Assembly: GCA_027452165.1 (NCBI GenBank)
Contig: DAIDGX010000003.1
Span: 186,001-250,000, forward strand
Source: Vulcanimicrobiota bacterium
GTDB lineage: Bacteria; Vulcanimicrobiota; Vulcanimicrobiia; Vulcanimicrobiales; Vulcanimicrobiaceae
Length of the DNA: 64,000 nucleotides
Direction of reading: 5' to 3'
In this document: positions 27,440 through 37,560 of the stretch, in pieces
Layout: every line of letters starts with the position of its first letter
Position numbering within the stretch: position 1 is the stretch's first letter
Program-made: the position numbers and the translations under genes
The notes under the pieces: model-generated
What the model was told of the DNA's origin: nothing
Seen by the model: the letters and a program-made list of their open reading frames with translations, nothing else
Database searches by the model: none

Positions 27440-28474
27440 ATGCACGCGTACCGTCTCTTCGCAGAAGGCCCGAAACGTGTCACCGACGCGCCGGTCGCGG
27501 AACCACGCGACGGCGAAGTCCTCATCAAGATCGCGGGTGCAGGCGCATGCCACTCCGACCTGCACGTCATCGATGCCAACGCCGCGGGAACGTCGCTCTT
27601 TAGCCCGCCCTTTACGCTCGGTCACGAGAACACCGGATGGGTCGAGCAGTGCGGTCCCGGCGTCACGAACCTGGAGGTCGGTGAACCCGTCGCCGTCTAT
27701 TGTGCGTGGGGCTGCGGCCGCTGCCGTGCGTGCCTGCTCTCGGCCGAAAACTACTGCGAGCGCCAACAGCTGCTGCTCGGCGGAGGTCTGGGCCGCGACG
27801 GCGGCATGGCAACCTATCAACTCGTGCCCTCCGCCCGGTATTTAGTTCCCCTCGGCGACCTCGAGCCGCGCGACGCCGCGCCGTTGACCGACGCGGGCCT
27901 CACCCCCTACGCGGCCGTAAAGCGTGCGCTCCCGCTGCTCACCCCCGATGCAACCGCGCTCGTCATCGGCGTCGGGGGGCTTGGGCACATGGCACTGCAA
28001 GTTCTACGGGCGACGTGCGGAGCGCGCGTCTTCGCCGTCGATTCCCTTCCAACGCATGCGCACCTCGCCACGCAACTCGGTGCCGATCGCACCTTCGTCG
28101 CCGGCGATGACACGCTCGCCGAGCTCCGCGAGGCAACCTCCGGGCGCGGCCTCGATGTGGTCTTCGATTTCGTGGGCGCGCAGACGACGATCGACCTCGG
28201 CCGCAAGCTCGTGCGTCCGGACGGCGCATTGCTCATCGTCGGACTCGCCGGTGGAACGATGCCCTACGCCCAAGGAAAAATCGCCTGGGGCGCGCGCGTG
28301 TCGATCCCCTTCTATGGTTCGATCGCCGAGTTGCGTGAGACGATTGCGCTTGCCGCGCGCGGGCAGCTCCACGCGCGCGTCACGCGTTTTCCGCTCGAGC
28401 GTGTGACCGACGCATACCAGGCACTGCGCGACGGGACCCTGGACGGGCGTGCGGTGATCGTCCCCAACGGCTGA
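27440..28474 (+). CDS. Zinc-dependent medium-chain alcohol dehydrogenase
   Basis: This 344-aa MDR enzyme has catalytic-zinc ligands C-H-S-D near 38 and G-H-E near 62, the structural-zinc cysteines in C-G-R-C-x2-C-x7-C near 92-106 and a Rossmann G-V-G-G-L-G near 170. Start ATG 27440 is chosen by the usual N-terminus M-H-A-Y-R-L; upstream codons lie in the 37-bp gap to dapD. The substrate is unknown. It sits just before the pentose-phosphate operon but an 88-nt leader separates it from tkt. Confidence 0.9.
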   Translation: MHAYRLFAEGPKRVTDAPVAEPRDGEVLIKIAGAGACHSDLHVIDANAAGTSLFSPPFTLGHENTGWVEQCGPGVTNLEVGEPVAVYCAWGCGRCRACLLSAENYCERQQLLLGGGLGRDGGMATYQLVPSARYLVPLGDLEPRDAAPLTDAGLTPYAAVKRALPLLTPDATALVIGVGGLGHMALQVLRATCGARVFAVDSLPTHAHLATQLGADRTFVAGDDTLAELREATSGRGLDVVFDFVGAQTTIDLGRKLVRPDGALLIVGLAGGTMPYAQGKIAWGARVSIPFYGSIAELRETIALAARGQLHARVTRFPLERVTDAYQALRDGTLDGRAVIVPNG

Positions 28475-28562
28475 AGAATCCAAACCCACTGCATGTGGGT
28501 AAGAGATCACGGTAGGAGAGCGAACCTGTACCTCTCCGCTTCCACCACGCGAAGGAGAGCTC
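28475..28562 (+). promoter_or_regulatory. tkt leader with candidate SD-masking hairpin
   Basis: The 88-nt gap before tkt can fold in two exclusive ways. A nine-pair helix (28532-28536 and 28539-28542 with 28551-28559, two bulged bases) would bury the GAAGGAGAG ribosome-binding site. The same CTCTCC at 28532-28537 can instead pair with an earlier GGAGAG at 28515-28520. A separate ACCCAC/GTGGGT hairpin lies at 28484-28500. No T-run follows, so translational rather than transcriptional control would be expected. The ligand, if any, is unknown. Confidence 0.4.
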
Positions 28563-30566
28563 GTGTCGAATTCCCCTGCCGACGAGCAGCGTGTCAACGC
28601 CATCCGCTTCCTTGCCGTTGACGCGGTACAGCGCGCGAACTCCGGGCATCCCGGGATGCCGCTCGGCGCGGCCGCGGCTGCGTTTGCACTCTGGTCGCGC
28701 CACCTGCGCTTCGACCCACACGATCCGCAGTGGTTCGACCGTGACCGCTTCGTGCTCTCGGCCGGACACGGCTCGATGCTGCTCTACGCGCTCCTTTATT
28801 TGACCGGGTACGACCTCTCGCTCGACGATCTGAAGTCATTCCGCCAACTGCATAGCCGTACGCCCGGGCATCCGGAAACGCACCACACCGCGGGTGTCGA
28901 AGCGACGACGGGCCCGCTTGGTCAGGGCGTCGGCAACGCGGTGGGCATGGCGATCGCGGAAGCACACCTGGCCGCCACCTACAATCGCGGTGACGCGCCG
29001 ATCGTCGATCACTACACCTACTGCCTGGCCGGCGACGGCGACTTGATGGAAGGCATCAGCCAGGAGGCGATTTCGCTTGCCGGTCATCTGCAACTCGGCA
29101 AGCTCATCGTGCTCTACGACGACAATCGCGTCTCGCTCGCCGGCCCTACCGACATCACCTATGGCGACGACGCCTGCGCCCGGTTCGACGCAAGCGGCTG
29201 GCACACGCAACTGGTCGCCGTGACGCACGGAAACGACGTGGACGCGATAGACGAAGCGATTCGCATCGCGAAGAACGTCACCGATCGCCCGTCGCTGATC
29301 GCCCTGCGGACGCACATCGGCTATGGCTCGCCCCTGCAAGACTCGTTTAAAGCTCACGGCGAGCCGCTCGGCGTCGAGAACGTAAAGGCGACAAAGGAAC
29401 GGCTGGACTGGCCGCTCGAGCCGGACTTCTACGTGCCGGACGACGTGCTCGCGTACTTCCGCTCGCTCGGTGACGCGGGCGGGCGCGCGCGCGCCGCATG
29501 GCAACAGCGCTACGACGCATGGAAATTGGCAAACGCTGCGCTTGCCGCGCAACTCGAACGTGTCCTTGCGGGCGAACCTCCAGCAACACGAGCGTGGCCG
29601 GCATTCGACGAACAGAACGGCAACATCGCCACGCGCGACGCGGGCGGAATGGTGATGAACGCAATCGCAGCATCGCTGCCCGAACTCATCGGCGGCTCCG
29701 CGGATCTCGATCCCTCAACCAAGACCTATCTCAAGGGCGCGGGCGACTTCCAGCCGGGAACGCGGCAAGGCCGCAACATTCACTACGGCGTGCGCGAACA
29801 CGCGATGGCGGCGGCATCGAACGGCCTTGCACTCCACGGCGGCGTGCTGCCGTTTTGCGCCACGTTCTTCAACTTTGCCGACTATCTCAAGCCCTCGCTA
29901 CGCCTAGCAGCGCTGAGCAAGCTCCACGAGATCTACATCTTTACGCACGACTCCGTCCTGCTCGGTGAGGACGGCCCGACACACCAACCAATCGAGCAAT
30001 TAGCGATGCTGCGCGCGATGCCGAACCTACGCGTCGTGCGACCGGCAGACGCGCTCGAGACGCTCGAAGCGTGGAAGCTCGCGATCGATCCACGCAGCAC
30101 CGGCCCTTGGGTCCTCGTACTCACGCGCCAGAAGGTACCGTTTCTCGGCGCGCGCGCCGCGCGTGTCGATCGCGGAGGCTACATTCTGGACGATACCGCA
30201 GGCACACCCGATCTCATCCTCATCGCCACCGGGTCCGAAGTCGCGCTCGCACGCGATGCAAAACGACTGCTCGATGCAGAGGGCGTGGCCACGCGCGTCG
30301 TCTCGCTACCATGCTTCGAACTCTTCGACGCGCAACCGCAGACCTATCGCGACGAGGTCCTACCGCCGTCGTGTACCGCGCGCATGTCGATCGAGGCGGC
30401 TGCAACCTTCGGTTGGAGCCGCTACGTGGGCGACCGCGGCTTCACATACGGCATCGATCGTTTCGGGCTTTCAGCTCCTGCAGCCGACGTCGCGCGCGAA
30501 TTGGGCTTCACGCCCGAACATGTGGCGCGTGTCGCCATCGATCATTTTTCGTTCGCACCCCGCTAG
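28563..30566 (+). CDS. tkt: Transketolase
   Basis: Transketolase moves two-carbon units between sugar phosphates. The 667-aa product has R-x-L-A-V-D-A-V-Q-x-A-N-S-G-H-P-G near the N-terminus, the thiamine diphosphate motif G-D-G-D-L-M-E-G-I near 158 and Y-D-D-N-R-V near 183. The start is a GTG with a strong A-A-G-G-A-G-A-G site 4-10 nt upstream that lies in the leader hairpin. It opens the pentose-phosphate operon. Confidence 0.96.
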   Translation: MSNSPADEQRVNAIRFLAVDAVQRANSGHPGMPLGAAAAAFALWSRHLRFDPHDPQWFDRDRFVLSAGHGSMLLYALLYLTGYDLSLDDLKSFRQLHSRTPGHPETHHTAGVEATTGPLGQGVGNAVGMAIAEAHLAATYNRGDAPIVDHYTYCLAGDGDLMEGISQEAISLAGHLQLGKLIVLYDDNRVSLAGPTDITYGDDACARFDASGWHTQLVAVTHGNDVDAIDEAIRIAKNVTDRPSLIALRTHIGYGSPLQDSFKAHGEPLGVENVKATKERLDWPLEPDFYVPDDVLAYFRSLGDAGGRARAAWQQRYDAWKLANAALAAQLERVLAGEPPATRAWPAFDEQNGNIATRDAGGMVMNAIAASLPELIGGSADLDPSTKTYLKGAGDFQPGTRQGRNIHYGVREHAMAAASNGLALHGGVLPFCATFFNFADYLKPSLRLAALSKLHEIYIFTHDSVLLGEDGPTHQPIEQLAMLRAMPNLRVVRPADALETLEAWKLAIDPRSTGPWVLVLTRQKVPFLGARAARVDRGGYILDDTAGTPDLILIATGSEVALARDAKRLLDAEGVATRVVSLPCFELFDAQPQTYRDEVLPPSCTARMSIEAAATFGWSRYVGDRGFTYGIDRFGLSAPAADVARELGFTPEHVARVAIDHFSFAPR

Positions 30567-30575
30567 GAGACTCAC

Positions 30576-33413
30576 GTGAGCAATCAACTACACCAACTGC
30601 TCGACGCCGGCCAGAGCGTGTGGCTGGATAATCTACGACGTAGCATGTTCGCCTCGGGCGAGTTGCAGCGGCTGATCCAAAGCGGCCTGCGCGGCATGAC
30701 AAGCAATCCGACGATCTTCGAAAAGGCGATCGGTACCGGCGACGACTACGACGAGCAGTTGCGCACGCTGATCGATCAAGAGAAGAATGCCGATGCACTC
30801 TTCTGGGACCTCGCCGTCTCCGATATCCAAAACGCCTGCGACGCTTTTCGCGGCGTGTACGACTCGTCCGGTGGAAACGACGGCTTCGTAAGCCTGGAGG
30901 TTTCGCCGTTGCTCGCCCACGATAGCGCCGGCACGATCTCCATGGCAAAGGAGCTGTGGGCGCGCGTCGATCGTCCGAATTTGATGGTCAAGATCCCCGG
31001 CACGAACGAAGGCGTCCCCGCAATCGAGGAGTGCATCCGCGCCGGTATCAATATCAACGTCACGTTGATCTTCTCGATCGAGATGTACGAAAAAACGGCG
31101 CAAGCGTACATCAACGGTCTACGCCGTCGCATGGCCGACGGCGCTCCGATCGCACACATTCGGTCGGTCAATTCGGTTTTCGTGAGCCGCATCGACACCG
31201 CAATCGACAAGCTTCTTCAAGCCAAGATCGACAAGAGTGAAAAGGCGCTCGTGCCGCTCCTCGGCAAAGCCGGAATCGCCAACCTGAAGTTGACGTATCA
31301 GAAGTTCAAAGAGCTCTTCGAAGCGCCGTTTGCCGACGTCGCCAAAGCCGGCGGCGCCGTACAACGTCCGCTCTGGGCCAGCACCTCGACGAAGAATCCG
31401 CATTACCCCGATCTGCTCTACGTCGAGACCGTAGTCGGCCCGCATACGGTCAACACGATGCCACCGAACACGCTCGACGCGCTCATGGATCACGGCACCG
31501 TCACGCCCGGCACGGTGGAGCAGGACGTCCAGGGTGCGCGCGACGTGATGCGGGCGCTCGCGGATGCGGGCATCTCGATGTTCGACGTCACGCACCAACT
31601 GCAAGTAGAGGGCGTTTCGTCGTTCGCCGATTCATGGGGCGCCTTGCTCGGTGCGATCGTGTATAAGCAAAAGCAACTCGCCGACGGCACCGAGCGCGTC
31701 GCGCTGAGCTTAGGCACGCATGCCGCGGCGGCGGAGCGCGCGCTCGAACGTTGCGTCGCTACGGACTTCCTCAAGAAGCTTTGGGCGAAGGATCCAAGCC
31801 CATGGTCGAGCGATCCGGACGCGATCGGCATCATCAAACATGCGCTCGGATGGCTCGACATTCCGCAGCACCTCCTCGAACACGTGCCGGCATTGCTTGC
31901 TTTCGCCAAGGAGATCGCGGCGCGCTACGATCACGTCGTGGTGCTCGGCATGGGCGGTAGCTCGCTCGCGCCGGACGTGCTCGCCGATACCTTCGGCAAG
32001 ATCGACGGCTACCCGACGCTGCACGTGCTCGACTCGACCGATCCCACGCAGATTCAAGAGTTGGACGAGCAACTCGATCTTGCAAGCACACTCTTTATCG
32101 TCGCAAGCAAAAGCGGTACGACCACCGAACCGAACGCCTTCTTCGCATACTATTACGAGCGCGTCGTCAAGCTCGTTGGCGCCGATCACGCGGGCGATCA
32201 GTTCATCGCGATCACCGATCCCGGAACGCATATGGTCGAGGTCGCAAAGGCGCATCGCTTCCGGCGCATCTTCGAAAACGATCCAAACATCGGCGGGCGT
32301 TACTCTGCACTCAGCTTTTTCGGCATGGTTCCGGCAGCGCTTGCGGGGTATGACGTCAACCTGCTCCTCGATCGCGGCCTAGGCGCCATGCACGCAAACG
32401 ACAAGACGATCGATCCGAAGAAGGCGCCGGGCGTACGCTTCGGCGCGGCGATCGGCGGGCTCGCGCTCGAGGGCCGCAATAAGCTTACGATCATCACCCA
32501 TCGCGACGTCGCCGCCTTCGGCGCGTGGGCCGAACAATTGGTCGCGGAATCGACGGGCAAACAGGGCACCGGGATCGTTCCGGTCGAGGGCGAGGCGCTC
32601 GGTTCTCCGAGCGACTACGGCAGCGACCGCGTCTTCGTGTACGTCGGCGCCAACCTGCCCGACCCCGCGCCGGGCACGGCGGAGAAGCTCGACGCACTCG
32701 AGGCCGCAGGACATCCGATCGTGCGCCTTGCGCTCAACGACGCCTACGATCTCGGCGAGCAGTTTTACCTCTGGGAGATCGCAACGGCAACGGCCGGTTC
32801 GATTCTCGCCATCGATGCCTTCGACCAGCCGAACGTCCAAGAGTCGAAAGACAACACGAAGACGCTGCTCGATGCTTATCAGGCAACCCATCGCATGGAT
32901 GAACCGGCGGCCAGCGTCGCCGGCCGGCAATTTGATCTGAGTTATCTACGCGGTTCGGCAGCCATCGTCGCGGCGGACGCAACGTCGGCGCTCAGCGAAC
33001 TCTTCAAAACCCTCGCTCCGGGCGACTATGCGGCCATCTGCGCGTACATCGCACGCAACAGCGCGCACATCGCGCTCCTTGACGCATTGCGTATTCGCAT
33101 TCGCGACGCTCGTCGAGTGGCGACAACCGTCGGCTTTGGGCCGCGCTTCCTCCACTCGACCGGACAACTCCACAAGGGCGGCCCCAACTCCGCGGTCATG
33201 TTGCAGATCACCGCTGACGAACCGAACGACCCAGCGATCCCCGGCATGAACGTGGGATTCCGCACGCTGCTCGCCGCGCAAGCGCTCGGTGACTGGCAAT
33301 CGCTCGACAAGCGCAGACGCCGCGGCGTTCGTATCCATCTCCACGGCGAGATTGGTGCGGCCCTACAGGCCCTGATCGCCGCCGTGGACGACGCCCTCAC
33401 CGCACACGCTTAA
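30576..33413 (+). CDS. Bifunctional transaldolase/glucose-6-phosphate isomerase
   Basis: This 945-aa fusion has transaldolase at residues 1-370 (T-S-N-P-T-I-F-E near 32 and the Schiff-base lysine in M-V-K-I-P-G-T near 139). Glucose-6-phosphate isomerase occupies about 400-945 (G-M-G-G-S-S-L-A near 460 and the S-K-S-G-T-T phosphosugar loop near 512). Such fusions are known in several bacterial phyla. The fusion links both ends of the pentose-phosphate loop, returning fructose 6-phosphate to glucose 6-phosphate for the zwf product. GTG start nine bases after tkt. Confidence 0.95.
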   Translation: MSNQLHQLLDAGQSVWLDNLRRSMFASGELQRLIQSGLRGMTSNPTIFEKAIGTGDDYDEQLRTLIDQEKNADALFWDLAVSDIQNACDAFRGVYDSSGGNDGFVSLEVSPLLAHDSAGTISMAKELWARVDRPNLMVKIPGTNEGVPAIEECIRAGININVTLIFSIEMYEKTAQAYINGLRRRMADGAPIAHIRSVNSVFVSRIDTAIDKLLQAKIDKSEKALVPLLGKAGIANLKLTYQKFKELFEAPFADVAKAGGAVQRPLWASTSTKNPHYPDLLYVETVVGPHTVNTMPPNTLDALMDHGTVTPGTVEQDVQGARDVMRALADAGISMFDVTHQLQVEGVSSFADSWGALLGAIVYKQKQLADGTERVALSLGTHAAAAERALERCVATDFLKKLWAKDPSPWSSDPDAIGIIKHALGWLDIPQHLLEHVPALLAFAKEIAARYDHVVVLGMGGSSLAPDVLADTFGKIDGYPTLHVLDSTDPTQIQELDEQLDLASTLFIVASKSGTTTEPNAFFAYYYERVVKLVGADHAGDQFIAITDPGTHMVEVAKAHRFRRIFENDPNIGGRYSALSFFGMVPAALAGYDVNLLLDRGLGAMHANDKTIDPKKAPGVRFGAAIGGLALEGRNKLTIITHRDVAAFGAWAEQLVAESTGKQGTGIVPVEGEALGSPSDYGSDRVFVYVGANLPDPAPGTAEKLDALEAAGHPIVRLALNDAYDLGEQFYLWEIATATAGSILAIDAFDQPNVQESKDNTKTLLDAYQATHRMDEPAASVAGRQFDLSYLRGSAAIVAADATSALSELFKTLAPGDYAAICAYIARNSAHIALLDALRIRIRDARRVATTVGFGPRFLHSTGQLHKGGPNSAVMLQITADEPNDPAIPGMNVGFRTLLAAQALGDWQSLDKRRRRGVRIHLHGEIGAALQALIAAVDDALTAHA

Positions 33414-33436
33414 AGAAGAACGGAATATCGACGATT

Positions 33437-34345
33437 ATGCAGCTCGGAATGGTCGGCCTAGGGAAAATGGGCGCCAACATGACCACGCGTTTGATTGGCG
33501 GAGGGCATGGGGTCGTCGTGTACGATCGCAGCGCCGACGCTGTCGCGCACGCGGCAGCCGGTGGTGCAACGCCGGCAAACGACCTCAACGACTTGGTCGC
33601 AAAGCTCAACGGCTCGCCGCGCATCGTCTGGATCATGGTGCCGTCCGGCAAGCCGACCGACGAGACGATCGACGCGCTCGCGAGCATCCTCGCACCGGGC
33701 GACATCATCATCGACGGCGGCAACACCAACTGGAAAGACGGCCTCGCCGCCTACGAACGCTGCGCTGCAAAGCACGTGCACCTGATCGACGCGGGCACGA
33801 GCGGCGGCGTTTGGGGCCTCGCCGAGGGGTACTGCTTGATGGTCGGCGGAGACGACGCCGCGGTCACCACATGCGAACCGATCTTCCGTACGCTCGCGCC
33901 GGAAAAAGGCTACGCGCACGTCGGGAAAGCCGGCGCCGGCCATTTCTCGAAGATGGTCCACAACGGCGTGGAGTACGGCATGCTCCAAGCCTACGGAGAG
34001 GGTTTCGAGATTCTCGAATCATCGCCGTTCGATTTCGACATGCAGCAACTTGCGGAGCTCTGGTGTCACGGCAGCGTCGTCCGTTCCTGGCTGCTCGAGC
34101 TCGCGGTGCTCGCATTCAAGGCCGACCCAAAACTCGATGCGATCCGCGGCTATGTGGACGATACCGGCGAAGGGCGCTGGACGGTACAAGCGGCAATCGA
34201 TCAAAACGTGCCGGCGCCGGCGATCACGCTCGCGCTTCTCGCGCGTTTCGCCTCGCGTCAAGACGAATCGTTCAGTGCCAAGGTGATTGCGGCGCTACGC
34301 AACCAATTCGGCGGGCACGCCGTAAAGCCGGAGACTCATGTCTGA
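33437..34345 (+). CDS. gnd: 6-phosphogluconate dehydrogenase, short decarboxylating type
   Basis: This enzyme oxidises 6-phosphogluconate to ribulose 5-phosphate. The 302-aa product is the short GndA/YqeC class, with G-L-G-K-M-G-A-N-M at the N-terminus, D-A-G-T-S-G-G near 118 and K-M-V-H-N-G-V-E-Y near 174. After the second beta-strand it reads V-V-Y-D-R-S, with Asp where NADP-dependent enzymes have Asn-Arg-Thr, so NAD preference is likely. Its end overlaps zwf by eight bases. Confidence 0.93.
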   Translation: MQLGMVGLGKMGANMTTRLIGGGHGVVVYDRSADAVAHAAAGGATPANDLNDLVAKLNGSPRIVWIMVPSGKPTDETIDALASILAPGDIIIDGGNTNWKDGLAAYERCAAKHVHLIDAGTSGGVWGLAEGYCLMVGGDDAAVTTCEPIFRTLAPEKGYAHVGKAGAGHFSKMVHNGVEYGMLQAYGEGFEILESSPFDFDMQQLAELWCHGSVVRSWLLELAVLAFKADPKLDAIRGYVDDTGEGRWTVQAAIDQNVPAPAITLALLARFASRQDESFSAKVIAALRNQFGGHAVKPETHV

Positions 34346-35897
34346 CCTGCTCGCGACCGTTTCGGCCAACGGCGACGGTGCGATGAACCCGTTGCGTGCG
34401 GGCATCGCAAGCGACCGGATCACCGATCCCTGTAGCATCGTCTTCTTCGGCGCGAGCGGCGATCTTTTCAAGCGCATGCTGCTTCCGGCCATGTACGCCC
34501 TGCGCGTACGCGGTATCTTGCCGAATGACTTCGCGATCGTTGGATTTTCGCGAAGTGCGTACAATGACGACGACTTTCGCGCATATTGCAAGGAGCAGCT
34601 CGACCAATTTTGTCCCGACGATCAAAAACCGCAAGGTGCGATTTGGGACGACTTCTCGCAGCGCCTATCGTACATTACCGCGGATTTCGACAGCACAAAA
34701 TCGTATGCGGCACTTGCCAAACGTCTCGCGCAGAACGACAAAGAGCTCGGTACGCGGGGGAACCGCCTCTTCTACCTCTCGACCCCGCCCTCAGTCTTCC
34801 CCACGATCATCGATCACCTCAAACACGCCGCGCTCAACGCGCGCGAGGATGCGCCCGGATGGGCTCGCATCATCGTCGAAAAGCCGTTCGGAACCGACCT
34901 GGAATCGGCGCGCGCGTTGCAGCAAACGGTCGATCGTGCCTTTCGTGAGCGGGAAGTCTATCGGATCGATCACTATCTCGGCAAAGAGCCGGTTCAAGAC
35001 ATCATGGCCTTGCGTTTTGCGAACACGATCTTCGAGCCGGTGTGGAATCGCAATTACGTTGAATCGGTACAGATCACCGCGGCCGAGCAGTTAGGCGTCG
35101 AGTTGCGCGGCGGCTATTACGACAACGCGGGCGCGCTGCGCGACATGATTCAAAACCACGTCATGAACTTGCTTGCGCTCGTGGCGATGGAACCCCCTTC
35201 CGGGCCAGATGCCGACGCGATCCGCTCGGAGAAGTACAAGGTGCTCTCGGCGATCATGCCGCCAACCCACGAACAGGTCGGTGAGATGTCCGCACGCGGC
35301 CAATACGGCGCGGGCCAAATCAACGGCAAGCCCGTACCGTCGTACCGCGACGAGCCCGATGTCGATCCGAAATCGAACACCGAGACGTTCGCAGCGGTCA
35401 AACTCTTCATCGACAGCTGGCGCTGGGCGGGAGTTCCATTTTATCTGCGTTCGGGCAAACGGCTCGCCAAGAAAACTTCCGAGATCGCGGTTACGTTCAA
35501 AGCGATCCCACACCGCATCTATGGCGAACGCACCGACACGATTGAAAACAACGTCCTCGTGATGAAGATTCAGCCTGAAGAGGGCGTCGCCATGCGCTTT
35601 TCGGCGAAGGTCCCGGGTCCGAAGAGTCACATCCGTAGCGTCTTCATGGATTTCAACTATGGCACGGGCTTCGGCGTACAGTCACCGCCTGCGTACGAGC
35701 GCCTGATCGGCGATGCGATGCGTGGCGATCAAACGCTGTTCACCCGCTGGGACGCCGTCGAGCGTGCGTGGGAGGTCGTCTCGCCCGTCCTCGAGGTTTG
35801 GCAAAACACGAAAGACTTTGCGTTCCCAAACTACGAATCGGGTAGTCAGGGTCCGGCTTGCGCAAGCTCCCTCTTCGCCGGGTGGCGCCCATTGTGA
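34338..35897 (+). CDS. zwf: Glucose-6-phosphate 1-dehydrogenase
   Basis: Zwf opens the oxidative pentose-phosphate pathway. The 519-aa product has F-F-G-A-S-G-D-L-F-K-R near 34-44, the signature R-I-D-H-Y-L-G-K near 209-216 and the C-terminal S-G-S-Q-G-P. The N-terminus is about 25 residues longer than in E. coli. The stop overlaps the opcA GTG by four bases, consistent with translational coupling to its assembly factor. Confidence 0.96.
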   Translation: MSDLLATVSANGDGAMNPLRAGIASDRITDPCSIVFFGASGDLFKRMLLPAMYALRVRGILPNDFAIVGFSRSAYNDDDFRAYCKEQLDQFCPDDQKPQGAIWDDFSQRLSYITADFDSTKSYAALAKRLAQNDKELGTRGNRLFYLSTPPSVFPTIIDHLKHAALNAREDAPGWARIIVEKPFGTDLESARALQQTVDRAFREREVYRIDHYLGKEPVQDIMALRFANTIFEPVWNRNYVESVQITAAEQLGVELRGGYYDNAGALRDMIQNHVMNLLALVAMEPPSGPDADAIRSEKYKVLSAIMPPTHEQVGEMSARGQYGAGQINGKPVPSYRDEPDVDPKSNTETFAAVKLFIDSWRWAGVPFYLRSGKRLAKKTSEIAVTFKAIPHRIYGERTDTIENNVLVMKIQPEEGVAMRFSAKVPGPKSHIRSVFMDFNYGTGFGVQSPPAYERLIGDAMRGDQTLFTRWDAVERAWEVVSPVLEVWQNTKDFAFPNYESGSQGPACASSLFAGWRPL

Positions 35898-36829
35898 CCC
35901 AGGACGCGCGCCCGCTCGCCGCAACGATGACGTTCGTGCTCTTTTACGAAGACGCCGGCGTCAGCACGTGGGCACGCGAACGCACGCAGGCGCTCGCAGC
36001 GAAGCACCCGTCGCGCGTCCTGGTACTCGACGCAACCCGCCCGCCAGTTCACGAAGACGCCCCGGCAACGCCCGGAGCTTGGGTGGAACTTGGTGCACAG
36101 GGTGCAACCGAACACGAACTTGTCGCGCGCGTACGCGCGATCGCGCTGCCCGAAGCTCCGATCGTACTCGCCTGGATCGCGAAGGGACTCGCGAGCGATC
36201 CGCGCTTCGTCGCGCTGGCGCACATTGCAACGACGGTGGTATGCAGCACCTCGGTCATCGACACGGGGACCAGCGGTCTTGCAGATCTCTGCGCGTTCGC
36301 ACGATCGCACCCGGAGATCCCGGTGCAGGATATCGCGTACCTGCGTTTGGGTGCATGGCAAGACGTGGTCGCGTCGTTCTTCGACGAACCGCAGGTGCAA
36401 GGCGACCTGCAGGCGCTACGCCGCGTCGAGCTGGCAGCCGGTTCTCAACCGGAAATGTACTACGTGCTCGGTTGGCTTGCGAGCCGACTCTGCTGGACGC
36501 CGGCCGGCCCGACGCATCTGACAAACGACCACGGTGCACCGATCGATATCGCACTCGCATGCGAAGGCGTACCGCGCCGGCTCGAACGTATCGTGCTCAC
36601 CAGCGCAAACGCGCGCTACTCCGCCGCAGTCCATCCCGAAGACCCAAACGCAATCTCGTTGCAGATCGAACGGCCACCAGAACGGATCGTCCGCTACGCA
36701 CCTTTGCATTCACTCGACATCGCTTCACTCGTCGAGCGCGCGATCTTGATGGCACATCGCGACGACGTCTTTGCGGCGTCGCTTCACGCTGCCTCACATC
36801 TGATCGACGTCATCCGGCTGGGATCATGA
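35894..36829 (+). CDS. opcA: Glucose-6-phosphate dehydrogenase assembly protein OpcA
   Basis: OpcA helps form or redox-regulate active G6PDH; it is known chiefly from cyanobacteria and actinobacteria. The 311-aa product has the conserved H-I-A-T-T-V near 110 and the L-G-W-L-A-S-R-L-C-W block near 197. I chose GTG 35894, which overlaps the zwf stop (GTGA). A start further upstream would lie wholly in zwf. Its place directly after zwf supports the call. Confidence 0.87.
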   Translation: MTQDARPLAATMTFVLFYEDAGVSTWARERTQALAAKHPSRVLVLDATRPPVHEDAPATPGAWVELGAQGATEHELVARVRAIALPEAPIVLAWIAKGLASDPRFVALAHIATTVVCSTSVIDTGTSGLADLCAFARSHPEIPVQDIAYLRLGAWQDVVASFFDEPQVQGDLQALRRVELAAGSQPEMYYVLGWLASRLCWTPAGPTHLTNDHGAPIDIALACEGVPRRLERIVLTSANARYSAAVHPEDPNAISLQIERPPERIVRYAPLHSLDIASLVERAILMAHRDDVFAASLHAASHLIDVIRLGS

Positions 36830-37560
36830 ATCGGAGCAACGGATCATTGATCGTCCATGATGGACCGCCTGAGGTTGCGGCCGCCCTCGCTCACCTCTTC
36901 GTCACCGAGGCAAACGCGGCGATCGCGGCCCGTGGGCGCTTCTCCGTCTCACTCGCCGGTGGCAGCACGCCAAAGGCGGCGTACGCGTTGCTAGCGGAAT
37001 TGCCCGCCTCGCGAGCTCTCGATTGGCGCGCGATCGATGTGTTCTTCGGCGACGAACGCTGCGTTGGGCCGGACGACGAGCAGTCGAATTACCGTATGGC
37101 CAAGCTCGCGCTGCTCGATGCGGTGACGATTCCCGCGGCAAACGTGCACCGCATGCACGGCGAAGAAGAACCCGCGCTCGCTGCCGGCGCCTATCGCTCG
37201 ACGGTGCTCGCGACGCTTGGGCCCCAACCCCGCCTCGATCTCGCGCTACTGGGAATGGGACCCGACGGCCACACCGCTTCGCTCTTTCCCGGCACCGATC
37301 CGTTCACGGACGATAAACTTTTAGTACGCGCCGTCTATGCCACCTCGCAAGCGCAATGGCGTCTGACGCTGACGCCACATGTCCTAAACGCCGCGCGTGC
37401 GGTCGCCTTTGCGGTCGAAGGAAGCGCGAAGGCCTCAACGCTACGTGCCGTGCGCGAGGGTACGTACGAGCCCTCGCGCTACCCTGCGCAGTCGATCGCA
37501 CCGAGCGACGGCCGCCTGTTTTGGCTCGTCGATCGCGCGGCGGCCGGCGTCAGCGCGTGA
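36826..37560 (+). CDS. pgl: 6-phosphogluconolactonase
   Basis: Pgl hydrolyses the lactone made by Zwf. The 244-aa product is DevB-type, with L-A-G-G-S-T-P near 43, the F-F-G-D-E-R-C-V near 72-79 motif and G-M-G-P-D-G-H-T-A-S-L-F-P near 141. The ATG overlaps the opcA stop by four bases. It is the last gene of the operon; its 3' end overlaps a small ORF on the other strand by 11 bp. Confidence 0.95.
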   Translation: MNRSNGSLIVHDGPPEVAAALAHLFVTEANAAIAARGRFSVSLAGGSTPKAAYALLAELPASRALDWRAIDVFFGDERCVGPDDEQSNYRMAKLALLDAVTIPAANVHRMHGEEEPALAAGAYRSTVLATLGPQPRLDLALLGMGPDGHTASLFPGTDPFTDDKLLVRAVYATSQAQWRLTLTPHVLNAARAVAFAVEGSAKASTLRAVREGTYEPSRYPAQSIAPSDGRLFWLVDRAAAGVSA

